64,000 bases of DNA from Chitinophaga japonensis (GTDB lineage Bacteria > Bacteroidota > Bacteroidia > Chitinophagales > Chitinophagaceae). Positions 17,270 to 27,500 of this stretch are shown piece by piece (the first letter of the stretch is position 1; every line of letters begins with the position of its first letter). Location: assembly GCF_007830125.1 (NCBI RefSeq), contig NZ_VLLG01000002.1, positions 1,124,550 to 1,188,549 of the forward strand, given 5' to 3'. A model generated the notes under the pieces. That model was not told the DNA's origin, did no database searches, and worked only from the letters and a program-made list of their open reading frames with translations. Made by a program: the position numbers and the translations under genes.

Positions 17270-18433
17270 TTACCGGACACCTGCAATACCCATTGCCAGC
17301 CCCTGCAGCGCCGCCAGTCCTTTCATTCTGCCAATAGCCGTATAGCCCGGGTTACATTGCTTGTGCAGGTCGTCCAGCATACGGTGGCCGTGATCCGGCC
17401 GGAAAGGGATGGGGTGCGGCTGTCCCTGTTGCAGTTCCAGCAACAGTTTCATAACAGCGTACATATCCACATTCCCCTGCAGATGGTCCGCTTCATAGAA
17501 GTTGCCGTTCTCCTCATGCTGCACGTTGCGCAGGTGCACAAAATGCACCCGGTTACCGATCATCCGTAAAATGGCCGGCAGGTCATTGCTGCGGCCGGCC
17601 CCCAGGGAACCGGTGCAGTAGCAGATGCCGTTGGCCGGGCTGTCCACCGCCTGCAGTATGAAAGCAATATCCTCGTAGCTGCTTACAATGCGGGGCAGGC
17701 CCAGCACATCAAAGGGGGGATCGTCCGGGTGAATGGCCAGCCGGATGCCCAGCTTTCCCGCCACCGGCACTACCTGCTGTAAAAAATACCGCAGGTGCTG
17801 CCGCAGGTCGTCGCGGGTAATATGCCGGTAATGTTCCAGCCGCGCTTTTATACCGGGGATGTCCAGTTTCTTTTCACTGGGAATGCCCAGCAGGATAGTG
17901 TCTGCAATGGCCTGCTTTTGTGCGGCGCTATATTGCTGCCAGCGCAGGCCCGCTTCCTCCACGGCCGCAGGCGCATGGTCTTGTTCCGCACCCGCTCTTT
18001 CCAGCAGGTAGATATCGAACAACGCCAGGTCGGCCCGGTCAAAATACAGCGCCTCCGCCCCGTTGGGCAGGCGGTAGCTGATATTGGTGCGCACCCAGTC
18101 CAGCACAGGCATAAAATTATAGGTAACAATGCGGATACCGCAGGCCGCCAGGTTTTCCAGCGTTTGCCGGTATTTGGCAATGTAATCCTGGAAATCTCCC
18201 GTTTGTGTTTTAATGGACTCGTGCACCGTTACGCTTTCCACCACGTCCCAGGAGAGGCCGGCATCTGCTATTAACTGCTGCCGGGCCGCAATCTCTGCTA
18301 CCGGCCATACTTCGCCATGGGGAATGTGGTGCAGCGCCGTTACAATGCCCGTGGCATCTGTTTGCCTGATATCCTGCAGGGTAACCGGGTCCTCCGGCCC
18401 GAACCAGCGCCAGGTGGGTTTCAAAAATTTCAT
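17270..18433 (-). CDS. uxuA: Mannonate dehydratase
   Basis: The 387-residue enzyme dehydrates D-mannonate to 2-keto-3-deoxy-D-gluconate in glucuronate breakdown. The N-terminus has WRWFGPEDPVTLQDIRQ, and the middle has IHPDDPPFDVLGLPRIV, a hallmark of UxuA; CYCTGSLGAG and FVHLRNVQ follow, and FRPDHGH lies near the C-terminus. I start at ATG 18433 (MKFLKPTWRW); the upstream extension is read from the heptad repeat element and is not protein-like. No other hexuronate genes are next to it, so it may serve as a stand-alone step. Confidence 0.93.
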   Translation of the reverse strand: MKFLKPTWRWFGPEDPVTLQDIRQTDATGIVTALHHIPHGEVWPVAEIAARQQLIADAGLSWDVVESVTVHESIKTQTGDFQDYIAKYRQTLENLAACGIRIVTYNFMPVLDWVRTNISYRLPNGAEALYFDRADLALFDIYLLERAGAEQDHAPAAVEEAGLRWQQYSAAQKQAIADTILLGIPSEKKLDIPGIKARLEHYRHITRDDLRQHLRYFLQQVVPVAGKLGIRLAIHPDDPPFDVLGLPRIVSSYEDIAFILQAVDSPANGICYCTGSLGAGRSNDLPAILRMIGNRVHFVHLRNVQHEENGNFYEADHLQGNVDMYAVMKLLLELQQGQPHPIPFRPDHGHRMLDDLHKQCNPGYTAIGRMKGLAALQGLAMGIAGVR

Positions 18434-18459
18434 ATTTGTGGAATAATTGATAAAAGTAC

Positions 18460-18587
18460 AAATTCCAAATCCCAAATTCCAAATTCCCGGCCAGCGGTAA
18501 TCACTTAACTATTTGGTAACAGTTCAGTATTATTGTTATTGATAGCTTGTCTATATTTTGGAATTTGGAATTTGGGATTTGGAATTT
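18460..18587. repeat. Heptad inverted-arm element B (28-bp perfect arms)
   Basis: The left arm 18460-18487 is AAATTCC, AAATCCC, AAATTCC, AAATTCC. The right arm 18560-18587 is its exact reverse complement, four 7-nt units. The 72-bp core between them is unrelated to the cores of the copies at 10691 and 29152. The element fills the divergent spacer between uxuA and the phosphodiesterase gene and ends 6 bp before that gene's ATG. Confidence 0.88.
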
Positions 18588-18593
18588 TCGTAT

Positions 18594-19853
18594 ATGATAC
18601 AACGTCACCTGCTGCTGAGCCTCTGCCTCTGCCTGTCCTTTAACGCATTTTCACAGGATACCGCCCAGTATGCGGTTCCCGGCCGCAGCAACAGCGCTGC
18701 GCAACAGCAAAAGCCCTACGTGATCATGATCTCCATTGATGGTTTCCGGTATGATTACGCGGAAAAGTTCAATGCGCAAAACCTGTTAAGACTGTCCTCC
18801 GGCGGGGTAAGGGCCAAAGCCATGCAGCCCGGCTTTCCCACGCTTACCTTTCCCAACCACTATACTCTGGTAACCGGCATGTACCCGTCCCATCACGGGC
18901 TGGTAGATAATATCTTTTATAACAGCGACCGCAGCAAGCGATACCGTGTTGGCAACCGCGAAGCCGTGGAGGATGGGAGCTGGTACCACGGCACACCGCT
19001 GTGGGTGCTGGCGGAAAAGCAGCAGATGGTAAGCGCCAGCTATTTCTGGGTAGGCTCCGAGGCCGCCGTCCGGGATACCCGGCCCACCTATTATTTCCGC
19101 TACAATGAAAAGACGGGTATTGACCAGCGCATACAGCAGGTGGTCAACTGGCTGCGCCTGCCGGCAGACAAGCGCCCGCACCTTATTACCTTCTATTTCC
19201 CGGAAGTAGACCATGCCGGGCACGCCTACGGTCCGGATGCCGACAGTACCCGCGCCGCCGTGCAGTTTGTAGATGCCGCCATTGGCCGCATGGTGGAGGA
19301 AGTGGCGCGCCTGCAACTGCCGGTAAACTTCATCGTGGTGGCGGACCACGGCATGATGCAGGCCGACACCGCGCATCCCATTACATTACCGGAGCATATA
19401 AACCTGGATGATTGTAAAATAGCGCCGGCCAATGAAAAGATCATGATCTATAACAATGATCCCGCGCGTGTACGGGCGCTGTACCGCGTCCTGAAAAAGG
19501 AAGCCAGCCATTACCGCGTGTACCTGAAGCGGAAAACGCCTAAAAGATGGCACTATGGCCGGGAAGATCGCTACAACCGTATTGGCGATATCATACTGCT
19601 GGCGGATGATGGTTATGCTTTTGGCGGCAACAAACGCCGCATAGCCCCCGGGCATCACGGCTACGACAATAAAAATCCGCTGATGCAGGCCATATTCATG
19701 GCCTGGGGCCCGGCCTTTAAAACGCATTACACCCTGGGCGCCTTCGCCAATATCCATGTTTACCCATTGGTAGCCAATATTTTAGGCTTGCAAATAACCG
19801 AGGCGGTAGACGGGCGCGCGGCAGTGCTCAGCCACACCCTGCAAGGGCATTAA
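18594..19853 (+). CDS. Ectonucleotide pyrophosphatase/phosphodiesterase (alkaline phosphatase superfamily)
   Basis: The 419-residue exported enzyme starts at ATG 18594, followed by a signal peptide (residues 1-20, SLCLCLSFNAFSQ). The longer frame from 18558 would read repeat-encoded residues and is rejected. Nucleotide pyrophosphatase motifs are present: ISIDGFRYDY (metal Asp), the nucleophile Thr in PTLTFPNHYTLVTG, FPEVDHAGHAYGPD, VVADHGM and PGHHGYDN. Family members hydrolyse nucleotide or lipid phosphodiesters in the periplasm. No further specificity can be read. It is probably monocistronic. Confidence 0.88.
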   Translation: MIQRHLLLSLCLCLSFNAFSQDTAQYAVPGRSNSAAQQQKPYVIMISIDGFRYDYAEKFNAQNLLRLSSGGVRAKAMQPGFPTLTFPNHYTLVTGMYPSHHGLVDNIFYNSDRSKRYRVGNREAVEDGSWYHGTPLWVLAEKQQMVSASYFWVGSEAAVRDTRPTYYFRYNEKTGIDQRIQQVVNWLRLPADKRPHLITFYFPEVDHAGHAYGPDADSTRAAVQFVDAAIGRMVEEVARLQLPVNFIVVADHGMMQADTAHPITLPEHINLDDCKIAPANEKIMIYNNDPARVRALYRVLKKEASHYRVYLKRKTPKRWHYGREDRYNRIGDIILLADDGYAFGGNKRRIAPGHHGYDNKNPLMQAIFMAWGPAFKTHYTLGAFANIHVYPLVANILGLQITEAVDGRAAVLSHTLQGH

Positions 19854-19914
19854 GAGACAGAAATGCATTATTAATAAATTAATATGTTATATTTACGGGA
19901 TCAAACCCATTCCT

Positions 19915-20520
19915 ATGCCTATGAAAAAATTGTTATTAACCGCTCTTGCAGCGGCTGCATTATTCGCCTGCGGAAAAGATAATGACAACAACCCGGCTCC
20001 GACCCCCGATCCTGATCCGGAACCAGAAGTGCACACCATCCTGGAGCTGGAAGTGTACAATTCCCTGAACTGGGATGCGGCTCACCCGCTGGGCACCCTG
20101 GCAGCCGGCGTTACCGTGGAGCTGTTTAAAACCCAGGCAGATTTTAACAGTGATGATCCTGCCTATACCGACACTACGGACGCCAACGGCAAAGCCACCT
20201 TTACCGGCCTGGACGCAGGCGTATATTACATCGCCGCCCGTACAGACACTACCAGCAACATGCCCGGCGCCCTGCTGGTAGACGGCGCATATGTGGGTTA
20301 TAAAGCTGATACCCTGTACCAGACTGACGAAGATGCACAGAATGCTGCCTTCAGCGGTTATAACGCCCCCGGCAATTTCTGGTTAGAGGACCTGAATATG
20401 GACCTGATCATCAACAATAGCGACAGGATAGCCTTGCCCTGGCAAAGTGTAACCGTTGTGGCAGATGTCACCACCACCGGCCGGCGTATCGTGATCGGCA
20501 AACTGGACAACCACCAATAA
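19915..20520 (+). CDS. Lipoprotein with prealbumin-like (Cna-B type) domain
   Basis: The 201-residue protein has a lipoprotein signal (LAAAALFAC) followed by an acidic, Pro/Asp-rich linker. A domain follows with TVELFKTQADFNSDDPAYTDTTDANGKATFTGL and a YYIAA end, the pattern of prealbumin-like or Cna-B beta-sandwich folds. It is probably anchored in the outer membrane, possibly surface-exposed because of the acidic residues behind the lipidated Cys. ATG codons at 19915 and 19921 are both possible; the second gives the more usual MKKLLLT start. A strong terminator follows. Confidence 0.72.
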   Translation: MPMKKLLLTALAAAALFACGKDNDNNPAPTPDPDPEPEVHTILELEVYNSLNWDAAHPLGTLAAGVTVELFKTQADFNSDDPAYTDTTDANGKATFTGLDAGVYYIAARTDTTSNMPGALLVDGAYVGYKADTLYQTDEDAQNAAFSGYNAPGNFWLEDLNMDLIINNSDRIALPWQSVTVVADVTTTGRRIVIGKLDNHQ

Positions 20521-20559
20521 ACGACTTACTACAGACATTACAATAATTACCATATTAAC

Positions 20560-20589
20560 GCCGCCGGCCACCCGGCGGCACCTTTTTAT
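20560..20589 (+). terminator. Rho-independent terminator after lipoprotein gene
   Basis: An 8-bp GC stem gccgccgg/ccggcggc with a ccac loop is followed by acctttttatt, 40 bp after the lipoprotein stop codon. Confidence 0.85.
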
Positions 20590-20779
20590 TGCTTGCTATA
20601 ATTATCAACTTTTCCCACATGGGTTAAAGGTTACAATAAAAACTGAATGTGCACCAGGCAGCCTTTCCAGGCCGCCTGCGTTGTTATATTAGCATTTTCC
20701 CCCCAATGTTAAACAACGTTAACGTTTTAAACGGCCTCTTCCCCTGCCGGTCCAACTACCGTAACAAATACATGCGACC

Positions 20780-21253
20780 ATGAAACGATTCATCATCCTG
20801 GCCATGCTTGTCACCGGCAGCATCGCCTTCAGCGCAGCAAATGCACAGGTTAGGGTCAATTTAAATGTGAACATCGGCAGCCAGCCCGTATGGGGCCCTG
20901 TCGGATATGATCATGCGGAATATTATTACCTGCCGGACATCGATGCCTACTACTATATTCCCGGCCGCCAGTTCATATACCTGAGCGGGTCCCGCTGGAT
21001 ACGGGCATCCGCCCTCCCTGCCCGCTACCGCAGCTATGATCTTTACCGCGGCTACAAGGTAGTGATCAATGAGCCGGAGCCCTGGCGGCACGCAGATGTA
21101 TACCGGGTAAAATATGCCGGGTACAAGGGCCGGCATGACCAGGTGGTAATACGCGACAGCCGCGATAGCCGTTATTATGTGATCAAAGATCATCCCCAGC
21201 ATAAGCACTGGAAAAAGGAACAGCGGAAAGGCAAGGGGCGTAACAGGCGATAG
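20780..21253 (+). CDS. Small exported Tyr/Arg-rich protein of unknown function
   Basis: The 157-residue protein has a clear signal peptide (residues 1-22, ending SAANA). The mature part is rich in tyrosine (AEYYYLPDIDAYYYIPG) and ends in a strongly basic tail (KEQRKGKGRNRR). It resembles small periplasmic proteins seen often in Chitinophaga-like genomes, for which I know no function. It stands alone and is followed by a strong terminator. Confidence 0.7.
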   Translation: MKRFIILAMLVTGSIAFSAANAQVRVNLNVNIGSQPVWGPVGYDHAEYYYLPDIDAYYYIPGRQFIYLSGSRWIRASALPARYRSYDLYRGYKVVINEPEPWRHADVYRVKYAGYKGRHDQVVIRDSRDSRYYVIKDHPQHKHWKKEQRKGKGRNRR

Positions 21254-21281
21254 CCATTAACATATAACACATAAACATCAT

Positions 21282-21325
21282 GCAGCGAAACATGAGCCTG
21301 GTAGCCGGTTTCGCTGCCTTTTTTT
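21282..21325 (+). terminator. Rho-independent terminator
   Basis: Perfect 10-bp arms gcagcgaaac (21282-21291) and gtttcgctgc (21308-21317) are followed by c and seven T residues, 28 bp after the stop of the Tyr-rich exported protein. Confidence 0.9.
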
Positions 21326-21456
21326 AAGGATTTTTTCAGGGGAAGCGCTTCTTTTATCCCCATTTTTTCCCGACCTTTGCACCATTAAATAACCATAACC
21401 TGAGAGAATAACACCGATTATTTTATCCCATGTCAACTTAAAGGAGAACAGTGAAG

Positions 21457-22239
21457 ATGCGTGTACCTAAACCTAAGCAGAACAGAAAATTATTGATTGT
21501 TTCCCTTACACTTTTTACCCTCCTGCTTGCCATTAATGTGTCTACCACGGGGCACAAGGCGGCAAAGGTCAAAACAGTAAAAACAGTCACCCGCAACAAC
21601 AATACCCATACCGCCGCCGCGCTGTATGACAGCCTGCAACTGGGTAGCCTGGGCCTGTCGCAGGAAGCCTTTGCCTACGGTATGCAGGGCTTTCAGCGCC
21701 TGCTGGCCAAAGGCAGGTTGCAGAACGACAGCGTGATCGCCATTGTGGATTACAGCCTGCCTTCTACCCGCAAGCGCCTGTTTGTAATAGATATCCGGAA
21801 CGGCAGGGTACTGTTCAACACTCTGGTATCCCACGGCAGGAATTCCGGCAAAGTAAAGGCCACCAGCTTTTCCAATAAGCCTAACAGTTATAAAAGCAGC
21901 CTGGGTTTTTATGTGACGGACCGTACCTACATAGGCGGGCATGGGCTATCCCTTCGCCTGCGGGGCACGGAAAAAGGCATCAACGACAATGCCATGCAGC
22001 GTGCTATTGTGATACACGGCGCTGATTATGTGGATGAGGACCTGATCAGCAGCCAGGGTTATATAGGCCGCAGCCTGGGCTGCCCGGCCCTCCCGGTAGA
22101 TGTGCACCGTAAAGTGATCGAAGCCATCAAGAACGGCACCTGCCTGTTCCTGTACAGTCCCAATAAAAGCTATATTGCCCGCTCCAAAATGCTGCAGCAG
22201 GCCCAAACGGAATTTGCGCTCAGCACGCCGGTCATGTAA
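21457..22239 (+). CDS. Murein L,D-transpeptidase catalytic-domain protein (YkuD_2 type)
   Basis: The 260-residue protein has an N-terminal hydrophobic segment (SLTLFTLLLAINVS) that serves as anchor or signal. The catalytic region carries IVIHGADYV and GRSLGCPALP with catalytic Cys209, as in the YkuD_2/L,D-transpeptidase-like family. These enzymes form or edit 3-3 peptide cross-links in peptidoglycan. AAGGAG at 21441-21446 lies 10 bp before ATG 21457 and 4 bp before GTG 21451; I choose the ATG. It converges on a second L,D-transpeptidase with only 3 bp between the stop codons. Confidence 0.85.
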   Translation: MRVPKPKQNRKLLIVSLTLFTLLLAINVSTTGHKAAKVKTVKTVTRNNNTHTAAALYDSLQLGSLGLSQEAFAYGMQGFQRLLAKGRLQNDSVIAIVDYSLPSTRKRLFVIDIRNGRVLFNTLVSHGRNSGKVKATSFSNKPNSYKSSLGFYVTDRTYIGGHGLSLRLRGTEKGINDNAMQRAIVIHGADYVDEDLISSQGYIGRSLGCPALPVDVHRKVIEAIKNGTCLFLYSPNKSYIARSKMLQQAQTEFALSTPVM

Positions 22240-22242
22240 CGC

Positions 22243-23868
22243 CTACAGCACCGGCTGCGCATCCGTAAACAGCTTGCTTGCCAGCCTTTCGTCATGGCCG
22301 TAAATATCTTCCCGGAACTGTAACTGCCCCTGCTCGTCCACCCAGGCGGTGAAATAGGAGATCAGCACCGGCACGGGCGTTTTCAGCTTTATATATTTTT
22401 CTTTATCTCCCTGCGTCAGGGCGCTGTCCACTTTTTCCGGGCGCCAGCGCGGCATGTCCTGCAGCAGGTAATTGGCCAGCCGGGCCGGATCGCTCACCCG
22501 GATACATCCGTGGCTATACGCTCTTTTATCCTTGTTAAAAAGGCTTTTTACCGGCGTATCGTGCAGGTAAATGTTAAAGCTGTTGGGAAACAGGAATTTT
22601 ACCCGGCCCAGCGCGTTCTGTTCGCCCGGGCGCTGCCGTATCACGGGCAGCCCGTTGCGCTCCCCGGTGATCTCCATATCATGCTCCTCCAGGTACTGCC
22701 CGTTCTTTTCCATGGCGGGCAGCACTTCATTGCGCACAATGCTGCGGGGCAGATGCCAGTAGGGATTGAACACCACCTGGTTCAGCCGGCCGGAGAACAT
22801 GGTGGTGCTGTGCCCTTCCTTGCCTACCACCACCGGCATTTCAAACGCCTTTTGCTTCCCTTCCCACACATGCAGCATGAACTCCGGTATGTTCACAATG
22901 ATCAGCCGCTGCTCCTTCGGGGGTAGCCAGCGCATACGCTCCATATTGATCAGCAACTGCTGCACCCTGGACAGAGCCGTTACGTTCATTTCCCGTACCA
23001 GGGTATCGGTAATAATGCCGGTAGGGCTGTAGCCATGGCGGGCCTGGAAGGTTTTTACCGCCGTTTCCAGGGCGGCATTGAACACCGGGCTGCTGTCTGC
23101 TTCCGGCAGCTCGCCGGTAATGTACAGCCGCCGCTTGAAAAGCGCGATGGCCGGCGATTCCTGCCCTTTCCTGTATTGCTTTTCCGCTACCGGCAGGGCG
23201 GGCCATCCGCCGTTCCTGGCAATGTCCAGGTATCGCCGCAGTGGTTCCTCCAGGGAGCCGAATATGCCTTCCTCCATATCAAAGGCCACATCGCTGCCAT
23301 TGTCCAGGGCGGCTTCCGCCAGTTGCAGCACAGACTGCTTCCTCACCGGAACAAACCTTTCCAGTTGCGCTTTGCGCAGGTCCTTAAGATGACGCCGGGC
23401 ATACTGCAGGAATCGCTGCGTAAGCTGCAGCTCTGTTCTTACAATACCGGCATTGTCCGCGCCAATGTCAGCATCCTCTTCCACCGCCAGCTCATCCAGC
23501 CGGTTCTCCAACTGCCTGCTGCCGGCACTGGTGTCCTGGTCATAATTGTACAGGCTGCGGAATCCCAGCGCCTGTTCCGCCAGCCCCCGGCTGTCGAACC
23601 AGGCGTACTCAAAATTGCGTGCATTGTAGAAGCTGCGCATGCGGTTGGCGAAGGTATCATCCGGTTGCTGCTTCGCAATGAACTTTTCCATGGCCGTGCT
23701 GTCCAGGAAAAGGTTATTGTAGGCGTTGCTTTTGTTCACCTCCCGGTTCCGGGGGGTGATATCGTTTTTCCCATTGTGGGCGCCGGGCAGGCAGCCTATG
23801 GTCAGCAGGCACCAGGCCAGCGGCAGGAACAGGTTGCTCAATGCGGGAACAGGATATGGTCTTATCAT
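22243..23868 (-). CDS. YcbB/LdtD-like L,D-transpeptidase lipoprotein
   Basis: The 541-residue protein has a lipobox (LLTIGC, Cys26), then a helical scaffold domain, then a peptidoglycan-binding domain around residues 255-315 (VKTFQARHGYSPTGIITD), and a YkuD catalytic domain with SHGCIRVSDP and catalytic Cys455. This is the domain order of E. coli LdtD (YcbB), which makes 3-3 cross-links between meso-DAP residues. It is likely tethered to a membrane in the periplasm. The gene upstream on the same strand, 16 bp away, encodes a small lipoprotein and may be co-transcribed. Confidence 0.9.
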   Translation of the reverse strand: MIRPYPVPALSNLFLPLAWCLLTIGCLPGAHNGKNDITPRNREVNKSNAYNNLFLDSTAMEKFIAKQQPDDTFANRMRSFYNARNFEYAWFDSRGLAEQALGFRSLYNYDQDTSAGSRQLENRLDELAVEEDADIGADNAGIVRTELQLTQRFLQYARRHLKDLRKAQLERFVPVRKQSVLQLAEAALDNGSDVAFDMEEGIFGSLEEPLRRYLDIARNGGWPALPVAEKQYRKGQESPAIALFKRRLYITGELPEADSSPVFNAALETAVKTFQARHGYSPTGIITDTLVREMNVTALSRVQQLLINMERMRWLPPKEQRLIIVNIPEFMLHVWEGKQKAFEMPVVVGKEGHSTTMFSGRLNQVVFNPYWHLPRSIVRNEVLPAMEKNGQYLEEHDMEITGERNGLPVIRQRPGEQNALGRVKFLFPNSFNIYLHDTPVKSLFNKDKRAYSHGCIRVSDPARLANYLLQDMPRWRPEKVDSALTQGDKEKYIKLKTPVPVLISYFTAWVDEQGQLQFREDIYGHDERLASKLFTDAQPVL

Positions 23869-23884
23869 AATACAATAGTACTCT

Positions 23885-24337
23885 CTAGGGTGTGATCTCC
23901 CGTTTAATGTAACTGTCCCAGGGGGCCAGTCTTTTTACGGTGTCCATCCAGTAATTGTAATGCAGGTCTACATCCGTATAAGGACGCCCGTCAAATACCT
24001 CGGCGCTCACATCTGCCAGCTCCCAGTCGTCTTCCTTGAAATGCCATTTAAAGGCATGCGGGCCGTTCTTGTTATAGCCTCCGCTGCCGGGAGCCAGCGC
24101 GCCATTCACAATTTTACGCTCCGCCACGGGCAGCGCCAGCTCTGCCTGGATGGCCTGCAGCAGGGCCGTGTCGTTTTCGGCAACGGCCACCACAAAGGCG
24201 GTATCCCGCCACTCTTCCACGGTATCGCGCTTGCCTACTTCATAATAGCGGTAATGCGGATCGTAGGTGTTATCGGAATTTTTTGAGCAGGCGATAGCCA
24301 GTAACAGCGCAGTGCATGCGCAGAACAGTTTAAGCAT
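23885..24337 (-). CDS. Small lipoprotein with BP74-like domain
   Basis: The 150-residue protein has a lipoprotein signal (ALLLAIACSKN). Its mature domain has the ordered pattern FVVAVAENDTALL, HAFKWHF, EVFDGRPYTDV, YW and PWDSYIKREI. This resembles BP74-type domains, small secreted domains found in eukaryotes and bacteria whose bacterial role is not known to me. It lies directly upstream of the LdtD-like gene on the same strand (16-bp gap), which hints at an envelope role. The family call is from recalled motifs only. Confidence 0.6.
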   Translation of the reverse strand: MLKLFCACTALLLAIACSKNSDNTYDPHYRYYEVGKRDTVEEWRDTAFVVAVAENDTALLQAIQAELALPVAERKIVNGALAPGSGGYNKNGPHAFKWHFKEDDWELADVSAEVFDGRPYTDVDLHYNYWMDTVKRLAPWDSYIKREITP

Positions 24338-24509
24338 GGCGGATCATTTTAATACTGTCAGGAATGGTGCAACAAATACTATACCTGCCCGGCTGTAGAG
24401 CAGGCTGAACATATTTACAGGGAATTGTATGATTCTCCATTGTAGCGGGCAGTCAGCAGGGCTATCTTGAACAGCCTTCCCTTTTTACTGACTGATACAA
24501 ACCACTGTT

Positions 24510-27500
24510 ATGAAAAAACGTTTACTGCTTTTATTATGTTACAGCTTGCTGTTGCCCCCGCTGCTGTGTGCCCATGCTGCCGCTGCAGATATTCCTGTAC
24601 AGGGGCAGGTGCTGGACGCTGAAACCCAGCAGCCGCTGCCGGGCGTAAGCATCCGCGTCAGGAACGGCCACCAGGGCGTTACCACCGGTGAGAACGGGCA
24701 GTTTGCCTTTACCGCTCCTGAAAATGCCATCCTGGTGGTGACCTATATCGGTTATGAAACGCAGGAGTTAAGCGCCAGCGCTTCGCCCATGCTGATCCGG
24801 CTGGCCAAAAGCAACCAGGGGCTGAACGAGGTAGTGGTGATCGGTTACGGCAGCGTAAAAAAGAAAAACCTGGTGGGAGCGGTGGCATCCATTGGCGAAA
24901 GCCAGATAAAGGACCGCCCCATTACCCGGATAGACCAGGCCATGGCGGCCCAGATGCCGGGCGTGCAGGTGCAGTCCGTTACCGGTACCCCCGGAGCCGC
25001 CCTGCAAATACGGGTAAGGGGCGCCGCCTCCATTTCCGGCAGCAATGATCCGCTGTATATCGTGGACGGTGTGCCGGTAGAGGACCTGGGCGATATAGAT
25101 CCCAACACCATCCAGTCCGTAGATGTGCTGAAGGACGCTTCCTCCGCCGCTATCTACGGCGCCAGGGGCTCCAACGGCGTGGTGATTGTGACCACCCAAA
25201 AAGGCCGCTCCGGCAAGCCCCGCATCACCTTTTCCATGAACTTCGCCCGCCAGGAGCCGGAGCGTTTTGTGCCCATGATGAGCGCTGAAGAGTGGATACA
25301 GTTCAAAAAAGACATTATCGACTCTTCCTGGGTGGCCAGGGGCCGCTCCCTGGGTAAAAACTACACGGCGGCGGACAACATGGATTTCCGGGCGGCGGAG
25401 CTGGGCGGCACTACCGCCAATACGCACGACCTGGCCAATACCACTTACATGTACGATCCTTACTGGGCTTATGGTACGGACAGCCTGGACTATGTGAACT
25501 GGCAGGAAGCCTTTTTCAGGCCCGCCTATATGCAGAAATACAACCTTTCCGCCAGCGGCGGCAATGAGCACGTCAGCTACCTGCTGTCCGGCGAATACCT
25601 GAACCAGGACGGGCTGGCGGTGAACACCGGCTATGAGCGCTACACCTTCCGCTCCAACCTGGAAGTGAAGCTGAACGAACGGTTGCGGGTAGGGCTGCAG
25701 GTATCCCCATCCATTTCCTGGACCAAAGGCGCCGGTATTGACGGGCGGGGCGGCATAGGGCCTTCTGTGGCCGGTACCGCACCGGTGCAGGAAAAGGGCG
25801 TGGGCAGCCGCTCCGGATCGCTGGGCACCCCGCACTACCGCTGGGTGGCCGACCAGGTAAGCCCTGTAACCGTCATGGAAGAAACCATGAACAGGACCGA
25901 GCTGGTGAAGCTGCTCTCGCAGATGTACCTGCACGCAGAGCTGCTCAAAGGGCTGCGCCTCAGCGTAACCGGCGCCTGGAACAGCAGCAGCAGCGATAAC
26001 CGGTACTACCAGCCTACCTCGGTGACCTCCGCCCGCAGAAGGGCCGTGGAAGGCTCGCAGAGCACCGCCACCCGCAGAACCGCCCGCAACCAGTATTACC
26101 TGTTCCAGTCGCTGCTGAACTACGACCTTACGGTAAAAGACCACGAGATCAATGCCGTGCTGGGCGCTTCCACGGAAAGCAATAACGCCGCCAATACCAC
26201 CCAGACCAACCGGCAGTTTGCCAACGACAACCTCTATACGTTTGACCAGAACTCCTCCACGCCCACCGCATCAGGCACCTCCGAATCCAAACGTACGTTG
26301 GCTTCCGTTTTCGGACGTATCAACTATAACTACCGCAGCCGGTACCTGCTGTCCGCCAGTTTCCGGCAGGACGGCTCCTCCCGTTTCGGGGCAGACTCCA
26401 AATGGGGCTTTTTCCCGGCCGCCTCGGTAGCCTGGCGCCTCAGCGAAGAGCCTTTCCTCCAGGGGATCAAGCAGGTATTCACGGACCTCAAGGTCCGCTA
26501 TAGCTGGGGTATTGCCGGCAACGACCGTATTGGCGGCGACTACCCGGCCATCGGGCTGGTCACCTCCACCAATTACGTATTTGGTGAAACGCCCACTGCC
26601 GCCACCGGCTTTTCCGTGACCAGCATCACCAACAATAACCTGCGCTGGGAAAAGACCACCTCCAGCGATATTGGCCTGGATGCAGTGATAGCGAACGAAA
26701 GGATATCCCTTTCTTTCGATTATTACAACAAGCTCACCAAAGACCTCCTGCTCAGCGTGCCCGTAGCCCGAACCACCGGCTACACCCGGGCCAATGCCAA
26801 TGTAGGATCGGTAAAGAACTGGGGCTACGAGATCAATATCAACTCCCGCAACATTACCAACGGCCCCCTTACCTGGGAAACCTCCCTGAACTTTTCCTAT
26901 AACCGGAACAAGGTGGTACAGTTGAACAATGACAATACGCCCATTTACACCGGCTGGGAAAGCACGGTAAAAATTGCCGTGGACCGGCCCCTGTATACCT
27001 ACATGCTCTATGACGCCATCGGGGTGTACACCACGGAGGACCAGTTAAACAAGCTGCCCAAACGGGGCAACACCCTGCTGGGCGACCCGGTATACCGCGA
27101 TGTGAACAACGACGGTGTGATAGATGCGCAGGATATTACCGAAGTAGGGCACCCGGACCCCAACTATACCTGGGGCATGACCAACCGCTTTTACTACAGG
27201 GGCCTCGATCTTTCCATCCTGCTGCAGGGGCAGTGGGGCAACCAGATCTTCAGCATGTTTGGCAGGAACATAGACCGTCCTACCACCGGCCTGGGCAACT
27301 ATAACGCCAAAGCCGTGTGGGTAAACCGCTTCCGCTCTGCAGCAGCGCCGGGCGATGGCCAGACGCCCCGCATTGACGCCACCACCGCCAGCGTATATGA
27401 TACCCGCTGGCTGTATGACGGGGCTTTCTACAAGATCAAGAACCTGACGCTGGGCTATACTTTCCCCGGCCGTTTCATCCGGGGTATTGAGCAGGCCAGG

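Noticed and set aside
18558..18593. Upstream start that adds MEFGIWDLEFSY to the phosphodiesterase
   Set aside because: Those residues come from the heptad repeat; the following ATG gives a proper signal peptide.
24768..26144. 458-codon minus-strand open frame inside the SusC gene
   Set aside because: SusC is complete and conserved in the other strand; the antisense product is low-complexity Gly/Ala/His-rich text typical of shadow frames.
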